Source: Triatoma infestans
Lineage: Eukaryota; Arthropoda; Insecta; Hemiptera; Reduviidae
Assembly (NCBI GenBank): GCA_011037195.1
Contig: JAAEAF010003366.1
Span: 1 to 64,000, forward strand
DNA length: 64,000 nt
Direction of reading: 5' to 3'
Below, piece after piece: positions 56,349-64,000 of the stretch. The notes beneath the pieces are model-generated. The model saw only the letters and a program-made list of their open reading frames with translations. It was not told where the DNA came from and made no database searches. Position 1 is the stretch's first letter; the number at the start of each line of letters is the position of its first letter. The translations under genes were made by a program, and so were the position numbers.

Positions 56349-59300
56349 ACCTTGTAAACAAATCATTACCTCACTTTATAGATAAATCCGGCTTAAAATG
56401 GCTAATAGACACCGGTTCTTCAGAAAATTATATCAACCCAAATGTGGTACCTGCTAACGTCCTATTATTAAAAGATCCCTTCATAATCTCCACTCCCGCA
56501 GGTAAGAAGCAGGGAGAATCCTCATGTAAATTTAACATCCTAGAAACCTTTAATGTAAACCTCCAAACCAAATTTCACCTATTCCCCTTTTCAGACAAAT
56601 ACGATATTTTATTAGGCCATAAAACAATGCAAGAGCTCGGTATGAGCATAGACTTAAATAATAACATCCTTTCCTATCCTCAAGGTACCATTCCCCTAGA
56701 ATTCACCCTTAAACCCCCGGACAACGATCCAAATATAATCACCTTAGAGCAAGGTGTCAATTTTATTGAATTTCCTGTGAAAAATAAAGAGTTAAAATAC
56801 GGTCTAATCAGCGAAGATATAAAAATTAATGATAAATGTACGATAAAAGAAGGACTATACAGCATTAATAATAATAAAATTGTGTGCGAAGTCGAGTCCA
56901 AAGAAGTAATGGCCATTTGCCCCGAACCGATGGACATTGACGAACCACAAGAAATCTGTACAGACATCCCCGACATAGTAATGACCAATTGTCCCGAAAT
57001 GTCCGGTGATCCTGTCGCAAATGAAATAAAAAAGGAAATCCCCACGTTAATTAGAACTAAGCATATGAATAAAGAAGAAAAGGAAAAAATAACTAAAGTA
57101 CTGCAAGAATATCCCCAGATAATAAAAAGAGAAAATGATCGCCTAAGTTCTACCGATCTCTTAAAACATAAGATAAGAACCACCGACGAAAACCCAGTAT
57201 ACACCCGAAACTATAGATACCCAGAAATTTACAGGAAAGACGTACAAATTGAAATCGACAAACTATTAGAAAACAAAATCATACAGCACTCAAACTCCCC
57301 CTACAACAGCCCAATTTGGGTCGTACCAAAGAAACCAGACGCCTCAGGAAAAAAGAAAATAAGAATGGTTATAGACTACCAGAAACTTAACAGCAAGACA
57401 GTCGAAGACAAATTCCCCCTTCCTAACATAGAAGACTTATTCGGTAAAATAGGACGCGCGACTTACTTCTCCGCGATCGACTTAGCTTCAGGGTTCCATC
57501 AAATCGAGATGGACCCCGAATCCGTCCCCAAGACAGCATTCTCTACGGAAAACGGACACTACGAATTCTTACGCATGCCCTTCGGTCTTAAGAACGCTCC
57601 CCCCACTTTTCAAAGAGCCATGAATTCCCTCTTTTCGAGGATCCCTAACGTACTAGTATACATGGACGACATTATAATTTTCTCGGACAACCTAGACGAG
57701 CACATAAAACACCTCAAGACGGTTTTCGAGAGACTGAAACAACACAACCTAAAGATACAATTGGACAAAACGGAATTCTGTAATAGAGAACTACTCTTTT
57801 TAGGACATATTATCTCGGACAGAGGCATACAACCAAACCCGGCCAAACTAGAAGCAATTGCAAACTTTCCTCTCCCTAAAACGGAAAAACAAATCAAACA
57901 GTTCCTTGGACTTACTGGCTATTATAGGAAAATGATTAAAAATTACGCTAAAATAGCTAGACCACTGACTCTCGCACTCAGGAAAAACAGAACCTTAGTG
58001 ACTGACGACGACTACAAAAAAGCTTTTGAAACCCTTAAATCCCTTTTACAGAACAGTCCTATCCTACAATTACCTGACTTTGAAAAACCTTTTATCCTCA
58101 CTACAGACGCTTCCAATTACGCTGTCGGAGCAGTCCTATCCCAGAACATCGACGGAAAAGACCTTCCCATTTCCTTTGCCTCCCGTACATTAAATAGACA
58201 AGAAGAAAACTATTCCACCATAGAAAAAGAACTACTGGCCATAGTTTGGGCCTGCAAACATTTTAGACCATACATCTACGGACGTAAATTTACTATACAA
58301 ACTGACCATAAACCATTACAATGGCTACACAATCTAAAAGAACCAAATTCTAAGCTCATACGATGGAAACTACAACTGTCAGACTTTGACTTCGACGTCA
58401 AGTACGTGCAGGGAAAAACTAACGTAGTAGCAGACGCACTATCACGGAACCCTCCAGAGGAACAACACCTTAACGCCTTAGAAACCTCTTCTCCAAATCC
58501 TGAAGAAATCCTAACCGAATTCCTCTCAGCCCCTTCACCTGAGAATAGCGACGACATTCTAGAAGATCTAGCCAGAGCCCTTAACATTACCACTGAAGAC
58601 GACAACGAAAACATTAACGCCGAAGACGATAATGAAAGCCTACAAACACAACACTCCCAAGAATCCTCTAACAGCCAAATTAAAATAATTGACGACAAGA
58701 CACGATGTATCAACGTGGAAAAATTCCAAATTGTTCTAACCCGAGGCAACCCCGAGACGAAAATTCCAATCGACAGACCGTTTAACAAAACACGGTACAA
58801 CTGGTACACCAGTTACCCATACTCTAACGACATAGACGAATACTGCCTAGAATACTTACAACCGAATCATACGTACGGCGTCCTGTGTTCCCCTCCTATA
58901 GAAAACTCCATTGACGAACAGATATACGACCAAATCTTTGTTCACCTGTCCAATATAATAAAAGACAAATTTCCGACAGTTAAACTCAAACGATACTACA
59001 CCAAAAGACTAGACATAACAGACTCCTCGGAACAGGTAGAAACGATTCAAAATTATCATGTCGGCAAAACCGCACACCGTGGTATACATGAGGTGTACAG
59101 AACCCTAACCAAACGTTACTACTGGCCCAAAATGCTCGAACAGATAACCAAAGTAATCAACAACTGCTCCCTTTGTAAGGAAGTAAAATACGAGCGCAGA
59201 CCGATACGACAAGTTTATGAAATTACCCCTACTCCTTCCAGACCTTTCGAGAGACTACAGGGAGACATACTACACTACAACGGGAAGCAAATCTTTACAC

Positions 59301-60949
59301 TCATTGACTGCTTCTCCAAAAAACTATACGGGTATCCAATTAAAACCTCCTCTGCTCACGAAATCGTTACCTCTTTAGAACACTACCTAAGTCTATTCCC
59401 TTGCCCTAAGACAATTCAATTTGCCAACGGCCTCCAGATAACTAGCCTCATGCGGGGCCCTGGGGTTTTACCCATCGCACTTAATCCAGCTTACGTAATA
59501 GACAGATATTACACTTTCATTCATATTGCTGACGTACAACTACTGGACGTAGAACTAGATAAGACTCTTAACGTGATCAGCACTACATATTATCTCAACA
59601 AAACAAACCAGATAAAGTCGCTCTTTAAATACTATTACTACCTACGAAATAAGTTAGATCATTTAATTCTCAACAAATCCAGACCTAAACGTGGACTCAT
59701 TAACGGCCTAGGTAAAGCCATATCCTGGCTAACCGGAAACATGGACAGTGACGACAAAGAAAGGTACGACAAAATTATAAACACAATCGAGAGTAACAGT
59801 TTTCACCTCCAAGACAACCTAAAAAATCAGATGGCAATAAACAAAAAAGTAATTGGCGAATTCAACCATGACATTCAGATTATACGCAACAACAACGAAA
59901 AAATGACCACCTTCTTCTCCAACCCTATAATAAACCAAATTGAACTAAACCAACAATTTAATTCTATCTTCTTCAACCTGGTCCTTATCGCCAACAAAAT
60001 TGACGACATGGAAAACTCTCTGGAATTCTGCAAACTCAACACAATACATTCCAGCATCTTTCTTCTCAGAGATCTCGAGTCACTGCAAGACTCTCATAAC
60101 GTAACATTCCTAACCCCGGACATAGAAGCACTCTGGCAATTGAGCAAGGTACACTGCTCGATAAAGAAATGGAACATCTTCTACTTTATCAACGTTCCAC
60201 TAAAAACCTCTCCTCTTGAAACATATTTCCTTCTGTCCTATCCTATAGAAAGGAACAATCACCTCCTGACAATTCATGTCCACCCACCTTTGATCCTAAA
60301 AAACCAAGATGAGTTATTTACAGCTACCTGTGAAGAAATCAACAGCGCTATGTACTGCCACAACAAGACCAGCATCCAAAACGACTGCATTCGTCAGATC
60401 ATCACCAACATCGACCTAGTAGCATGCAAGACAGTATATACATCAAGTGCACCCTTCATCAAATACATCCCTTTTATTGACTACTACCTAACTTTCAGAA
60501 CTAAAAGAATAGTAGTGAACAAAGGCAACCGCAACAATACCAGGTTCCTCACTAATACTAGCCTCATAAAGCTGACCAAAGACGAGACCATACTAGACAA
60601 CAGAGCCATCCACATATACAAGGACTCCAAGGGTATATTAACTACTGCCCCTGTGTACACGCACACCAACCTGAACATATCATTCGAAGACTTGCATCAA
60701 ATTAACCTCAGAATGGAACCACTGGAACACCTGGAAGAGATCCCCAGGAGTTCGGCGACTATTTACTACAGCATAATGGCGATAGCCCTCCTAGTATTAC
60801 TATGTTCCTCAGGTTTTTTCTATGTCTGTAGAAGGAAACTGAATCCACAGCAGGGTGGAACCCCGCCACAAACCATACTTTTACAGCAAGCACCAACCTC
60901 TGCCTACCCCGGACTCTCATGCCAGTTGTCGCAGGAGCTCCAAACTTGA
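56342..60949 (+). CDS. pol-env: Pol-env fusion frame: protease, RT, RNase H, partial integrase, env
   Basis: One open frame (no ATG needed if entered by frameshift). In order: protease active site DTGSS at 56408; reverse transcriptase with YMDD at 57659-57670; RNase H with TTDAS at 58103 and EKELLAI; integrase zinc domain (HVGKTAHRG, CSLC near 59057-59175) and catalytic core with Asp at 59264. The core stops at QFANG (59417-59431), where the second catalytic Asp is Ala and the third acidic residue is absent. The frame then enters env without a break (from about 59450, GPGVLPI), with a furin-type RPKR at 59681-59692 followed by a Gly-rich fusion-peptide-like segment and a transmembrane stretch at about 60765-60825. 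The env signal peptide is missing. The fusion is most simply an internal deletion. Confidence 0.85.
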   Translation, partial: NLNLVNKSLPHFIDKSGLKWLIDTGSSENYINPNVVPANVLLLKDPFIISTPAGKKQGESSCKFNILETFNVNLQTKFHLFPFSDKYDILLGHKTMQELGMSIDLNNNILSYPQGTIPLEFTLKPPDNDPNIITLEQGVNFIEFPVKNKELKYGLISEDIKINDKCTIKEGLYSINNNKIVCEVESKEVMAICPEPMDIDEPQEICTDIPDIVMTNCPEMSGDPVANEIKKEIPTLIRTKHMNKEEKEKITKVLQEYPQIIKRENDRLSSTDLLKHKIRTTDENPVYTRNYRYPEIYRKDVQIEIDKLLENKIIQHSNSPYNSPIWVVPKKPDASGKKKIRMVIDYQKLNSKTVEDKFPLPNIEDLFGKIGRATYFSAIDLASGFHQIEMDPESVPKTAFSTENGHYEFLRMPFGLKNAPPTFQRAMNSLFSRIPNVLVYMDDIIIFSDNLDEHIKHLKTVFERLKQHNLKIQLDKTEFCNRELLFLGHIISDRGIQPNPAKLEAIANFPLPKTEKQIKQFLGLTGYYRKMIKNYAKIARPLTLALRKNRTLVTDDDYKKAFETLKSLLQNSPILQLPDFEKPFILTTDASNYAVGAVLSQNIDGKDLPISFASRTLNRQEENYSTIEKELLAIVWACKHFRPYIYGRKFTIQTDHKPLQWLHNLKEPNSKLIRWKLQLSDFDFDVKYVQGKTNVVADALSRNPPEEQHLNALETSSPNPEEILTEFLSAPSPENSDDILEDLARALNITTEDDNENINAEDDNESLQTQHSQESSNSQIKIIDDKTRCINVEKFQIVLTRGNPETKIPIDRPFNKTRYNWYTSYPYSNDIDEYCLEYLQPNHTYGVLCSPPIENSIDEQIYDQIFVHLSNIIKDKFPTVKLKRYYTKRLDITDSSEQVETIQNYHVGKTAHRGIHEVYRTLTKRYYWPKMLEQITKVINNCSLCKEVKYERRPIRQVYEITPTPSRPFERLQGDILHYNGKQIFTLIDCFSKKLYGYPIKTSSAHEIVTSLEHYLSLFPCPKTIQFANGLQITSLMRGPGVLPIALNPAYVIDRYYTFIHIADVQLLDVELDKTLNVISTTYYLNKTNQIKSLFKYYYYLRNKLDHLILNKSRPKRGLINGLGKAISWLTGNMDSDDKERYDKIINTIESNSFHLQDNLKNQMAINKKVIGEFNHDIQIIRNNNEKMTTFFSNPIINQIELNQQFNSIFFNLVLIANKIDDMENSLEFCKLNTIHSSIFLLRDLESLQDSHNVTFLTPDIEALWQLSKVHCSIKKWNIFYFINVPLKTSPLETYFLLSYPIERNNHLLTIHVHPPLILKNQDELFTATCEEINSAMYCHNKTSIQNDCIRQIITNIDLVACKTVYTSSAPFIKYIPFIDYYLTFRTKRIVVNKGNRNNTRFLTNTSLIKLTKDETILDNRAIHIYKDSKGILTTAPVYTHTNLNISFEDLHQINLRMEPLEHLEEIPRSSATIYYSIMAIALLVLLCSSGFFYVCRRKLNPQQGGTPPQTILLQQAPTSAYPGLSCQLSQELQT

Positions 60950-60958
60950 GGAGGGAGG
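60946..60958 (+). other. Polypurine tract
   Basis: TTGAGGAGGGAGG immediately before the 3' LTR. It overlaps the stop of the pol-env frame. Confidence 0.75.
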
Positions 60959-61192
60959 AGTTATGACGCATCCATAGGAAAAGTACTAGTGCCGAGTCAG
61001 CAGAGGCTGCTTTCATATAAATACAGCCGCCGACCAGCAGGCAGTCAGTTCCAAGCTCACAGCCATACCGTACAGTTCTCAGTTCTCTAGTAGTACTCAA
61101 TATTCACCAGTGCCTTAAGCTTATTGTAATATTGTAATTTAAATAAAATCTCTTTTTTTAAAAAGAAACTTCCAGGTTCCTGAAATATAACT
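60959..61192 (+). repeat. 3' LTR
   Basis: 234 bp, same length and termini as the 5' LTR. Confidence 0.9.
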
Positions 61193-61722
61193 TGAATGAA
61201 AATACGAAACCGGTTAGGAACAAAAGGGATATGCATGCTACGACGGATAAAATTATTATATTGCGGGACCCATCCACATATTCAACATGCTAAATTATTT
61301 GATTATGAATACTCCTAACAGCATCCATGGCATAAAATGTCTAGATTTTAGCGTACTCCATCAAAAAACTGAGGTAATTGTCAGCATTAAGAATTGAATA
61401 AAGTTACTGTTCTTACGAAACCACATTTAAATAAAATTGGGAAAACTGTAGTTGCAGATGCTTAAGCAATTTTGCAAAAATGTTTTCTAAAAATCCCATA
61501 ATAAAGCAAGCTAAATTTAAATACTAGACAAATACAGTTTACTTAACACGAATAGCATTTACTTATAAGTAACAGTATTTTTTAAACACATCACCAACAA
61601 CAGTTTTGACAAATCTGAAGGTTTCTTTCTTGCCCCTTGTTTCCAAGATATGTTTAAAATCTAGCCAGCTAGATAATAATAAAGAACAGTTCTATTTAGA
61701 AATATCTGCTTTCTTTTCTTAC

Positions 61723-61988
61723 CATTTTCATAAAATCTTCATCATCAGAAGAGAATTTAACTGAACAAAAATAAGCCATAAACACATTGGCACAAGACTG
61801 TAGAAGTAATGGTTTAATGTCTGTCACCCCCGTCCGTGAGTACCCCACAAAGACCCAACAGTTCTTCTCATTGAGCAGTGTGTCCAGCTGTTGAAATCTT
61901 GCGATAAACTCTTTTGGAAATGTATGATCTCTTAACATTTCACGTCTTTTTTTCTGCATTCCAGACCAATCAGAGAATGCCAAAGCTC
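61723..61988 (-). pseudogene. CYP307-like P450, upstream exon (open frame)
   Basis: An acceptor (TTTTTTCCCAG) precedes ALAFSDWSGMQKKRREMLRD, HTFPKEFIARFQQLDTLLNE and TDIKPLLLQSCANVFMAYFC, ending DDEDFMKM at the donor GTAAGA (61722-61717). The C-helix W...R motif of P450s is visible (DWSGMQKKRR). This exon alone has no stop or shift and joins in phase to the exon at 54280, but the downstream exons are broken, so the locus as a whole is a pseudogene. The N-terminal exon with the membrane anchor is not recognised in the window. About 7.4 kb of intron separates it from the next exon, mostly the LTR element. Confidence 0.7.
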
Positions 61989-61989
61989 T

Positions 61990-63318
61990 GGGAAAAAAGA
62001 AATATTGTAGAAAAAGTAGCTATAATATGAAAGAAAAGAAAAAAAAACAGTAAGAAGTAAAGAATAAATATTATAAAACTTAATACTGAATAATCATTAT
62101 TTACTGTTTACTATGTGAAGGGGCTGTTTCTGTACGCTATGAAAGTCCTTCTGGATTTCCACAAAAAAACATTTTGGATACTAAACCAGAATCTAGTCAA
62201 AACCAAATCCACCTAAAATAAGTAACAGCTAATTCTCTTCTCAGAGAGATCCTATTTTTGGATCCTTTAAAACTTAAGATTTCTCTTAAAACACAATACA
62301 TTGTAAAGGTGCATAAGAAAAATATATAAACAATTCAGTGTTTTTTGGACCACAAATCAGCATTGTAGGCAAAACATCCTAAGCCCATCAATGCAGATGA
62401 ATCTGTAAAGCTGGGCAAATATGTATCTAGTGATATAAGATACATGAAATTAGAAGATTCGGGTGCAATGAGGGTAGATAAGACTTCTAATTAACTTAAC
62501 ACCTTATCATTATTTAGATTTCCATGATCTCACATGACCTTGTATCAAGTTACACAAGCACCAAAAGAGGCCGGTAGTTCCTCCAATCTTCTAAAACATT
62601 CTGGAACTAATTCTGAAGGAAAAATACATGTATGTACTATTTACATCGCAGTCTGACTCTACTAGAAAACCACTAAAAGTAGGTAAAATTAGTCAAGTAA
62701 ATTTATAAATAACCTCCAAATCGGAAGAAATATTAAACAACAGTTCAGTGTGACTGACTAACCTTATTCAATTTTTCGAAAGAAAAGCAATTATTTTTCA
62801 AATCAATCGAGTGTTTCATAAAAATGAAATATATTTTTATATGAAAATTTCAAATTTTCTTTGCCAAAAGGTGGTGTTATAAAATTGTTTTGAATTGTTA
62901 TGAGTTATTACTTCTTAAATATTAAAGTATTATTAATACTTTTTTTCACTGAATTCAAATATTGCCAATATTGGAATCAATAATAAAACCTTTCTTTTAT
63001 TAAAGTTAGACGGGTAGCATAAAGTTTACTACTAAAAAGTAAAAAAAAATTAAAAAGCATATATCGCTATGAATAATCCTGGTGGCGATAATGGCCAAAG
63101 CAGTTGGAGCGCAAAAACATATTAACCACTGGCAGGGGAAGTTCCATCAGAAGGTACCGTTGACCAAATATGTAACAGTTCACCAACTCTTACCTTGATC
63201 TAAGTTAATTTATCGTAGTTTTATTTAATAATAGTCTCAAAATTATAACTGATAAGACTAATTTAATTTCAGATAAATGTATGACCCATAAACTAATTAC
63301 TTAATAAAATTATTTCAG
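61990..63318. other. Region upstream of the P450 relic
   Basis: No further P450 exon recognised. A short coding-like stretch at 63071-63124 (MNNPGGDNGQSSWSAKTY) ends in a stop and is not assigned. Confidence 0.35.
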
Positions 63319-63485
63319 AGAGAAATCGAAGGAGAGAGAACCAAATGTGTTTTACAGCAATTAGCAGAGATGGTCTCTATATATATTGAAAATTCGCCAA
63401 TCATTCATAAATATTTAAATGAAAAAGTATTCACACTTCCTCAGGTGCAAGAGTCATTATTTTCCATAAATACTGAAACATCTGA
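63319..63485 (+). CDS. Internal exon of an unidentified gene (partial)
   Basis: 167 bp bounded by an acceptor (AATTATTTCAG) and a donor (GTAAGTT), open throughout. It encodes REIEGERTKCVLQQLAEMVS, IENSPIIHKYLNEKVFTLPQ and VQESLFSINTETS. The composition is that of a soluble helical protein, and codon usage looks like a normal gene. I cannot name the family, and no adjoining exon is recognised before the window ends. A transposon origin is not excluded. Confidence 0.45.
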
Positions 63486-63489
63486 GTAA

Positions 63490-64000
63490 GTTATATCAAA
63501 ACCAAGTTCTCTTATAAAAATAATATTTAATATTTCGAATTCAGATATTTTTCTTCCTAGGAGCCTCTACAGCCAATTGTCCAGGAAAGTGCACTGAGAA
63601 GGATCCGGGTGCTTAGTGACCATAGATGTTGACGCGTCTTAAAATTAAAAACAAAACTTCCATTATAGAAATGATTAAATGAAAGGGAAATAAATTTTAT
63701 AATACCTAAGCCCTCCAGTCTTACAATCCATCAGTCCCGTGATCGGCTTTTACTTTTCTAATTCTATCTACCAAGATTAACTTTCGGTTTCTTTTAATTT
63801 GATAAGAAGAACATGCCAACTTAGGAGATGTATTTGCTCCTATTTCATTGCATTTAAATGTTCATTAACCACTGAAAATTTGTTTGTTTTTTTCAAATTG
63901 ATATATACGTATATATGATGAAATTTAAAATTATCGTTTATTGTAAATTCAGTTATCCCCTGCCAGAGTAAAATTTATGGATCCGCTACAATAATAATTA
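63490..64000. other. Window edge, nothing recognised
   Basis: Likely intron or spacer beyond the exon at 63485. No further coding-like stretch found. Confidence 0.4.

Larger units (their letters stand above)
54711..61192 (+). mobile_element. Errantivirus-like gypsy LTR retrotransposon
   Basis: 6482-bp element with 234-bp LTRs, AGTT...AACT ends, a 4-bp target duplication TGAA (54707-54710 and 61193-61196), a tRNA primer site, gag, a pol-env frame and a polypurine tract. The undisturbed target can be read in the related repeats at 27003 and 50932 (GATGGATGA), which confirms the TGAA duplication. It lies in an intron of the P450 relic, in the opposite orientation. The coding parts are damaged by an 11-bp duplication in gag and a deletion joining integrase to env, so this copy looks defective. 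LTRs differ at three sites. Confidence 0.9.
54639..61301. mobile_element. Hammerhead-like repeat A copy split by the LTR retrotransposon
   Basis: CTAAATTATTTG flanks the composite at 54639-54650 and 61290-61301 and is the repeat's own target duplication. Without the LTR element the repeat is about 150 bp, from AACAGAAATATTG to CATATTCAACATG. The LTR element landed inside the hairpin of the hammerhead-like motif (CTGTCGATGAA at 54700, ATGAAAATACGAAACCGGTT at 61197). Confidence 0.75.

Noticed and set aside
56680..57204. 174-codon frame on minus within pol, and similar ones at 58276-58809
   Set aside because: They are antisense shadows of the pol-env frame with no independent motif.
63071..63195. 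Coding-like start MNNPGGDNGQSSWSAKTY near the unidentified exon
   Set aside because: A stop follows after 18 codons, no splice donor precedes it, and a competing frame looks equally plausible.

Overview
The window reads as nuclear DNA of an arthropod, most likely an insect. It is AT-rich, genes are sparse, the spacers are full of retrotransposon debris, and the histone H4 proteins begin MTGRGKGG as in insects. A hemipteran-like insect is my guess, and that part is weak.

The first half (about 1.9-35 kb) is a replication-dependent histone cluster with nine intact genes: H2B, H3, H4, H2A and an H2A.X-type H2A on the plus strand (2136-14882), H1 on the minus strand (16130-16690), a second H2B on plus (25237-25608), a second H4 on minus (28448-28759) and a second, divergent H1 on minus (34301-34918). 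All nine are intronless and end in the same 16-nt histone stem-loop. All nine also carry a TCACT motif 8-12 nt beyond the stem, a candidate lineage-specific histone downstream element. Only one H3 is present, and the second part of the cluster lacks H3 and H2A. One H1 pseudogene (27804-28115) and two decayed H1 3' ends (7395-7565, 34070-34215) show repeated gain and loss. The H2B unit was copied in direct orientation and the H4 unit in inverted orientation.

Between and beyond the histone genes lie decayed non-LTR retrotransposons (a 5'-truncated copy with an intact RNase H ORF and a perfect 13-bp target duplication at 32275-33931; a 5-kb two-ORF element at 38940-44100; an endonuclease/RT remnant at 46430-48390; several 3'-end fragments), a Helitron 3' end, a hAT remnant, a foldback/MITE-like element and a gypsy gag fragment. 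Two families of short repeats contain sequences that match the hammerhead ribozyme core. One of these families is bounded by target-site duplications, so it is mobile. A 310-bp inverted dimer of it sits inside a LINE.

The right end (52.8-62 kb, minus strand) holds exons of a decayed cytochrome P450 resembling the CYP307 (spook/spookiest) ecdysteroidogenic family. One intron contains a family A hammerhead-like repeat, and that repeat is in turn split by an errantivirus-like LTR retrotransposon (54711-61192). The LTR element has 234-bp LTRs with three differences, a gag broken by an 11-bp tandem duplication, and a 1501-codon pol-env fusion produced by an internal deletion through integrase and the start of env. 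An unidentified spliced exon lies at 63319-63485.

The histone genes work together as a packaging set made in S phase. The transposable elements supply no host function that I can see, but they have reshaped the spacing, orientation and copy number of the histone genes.
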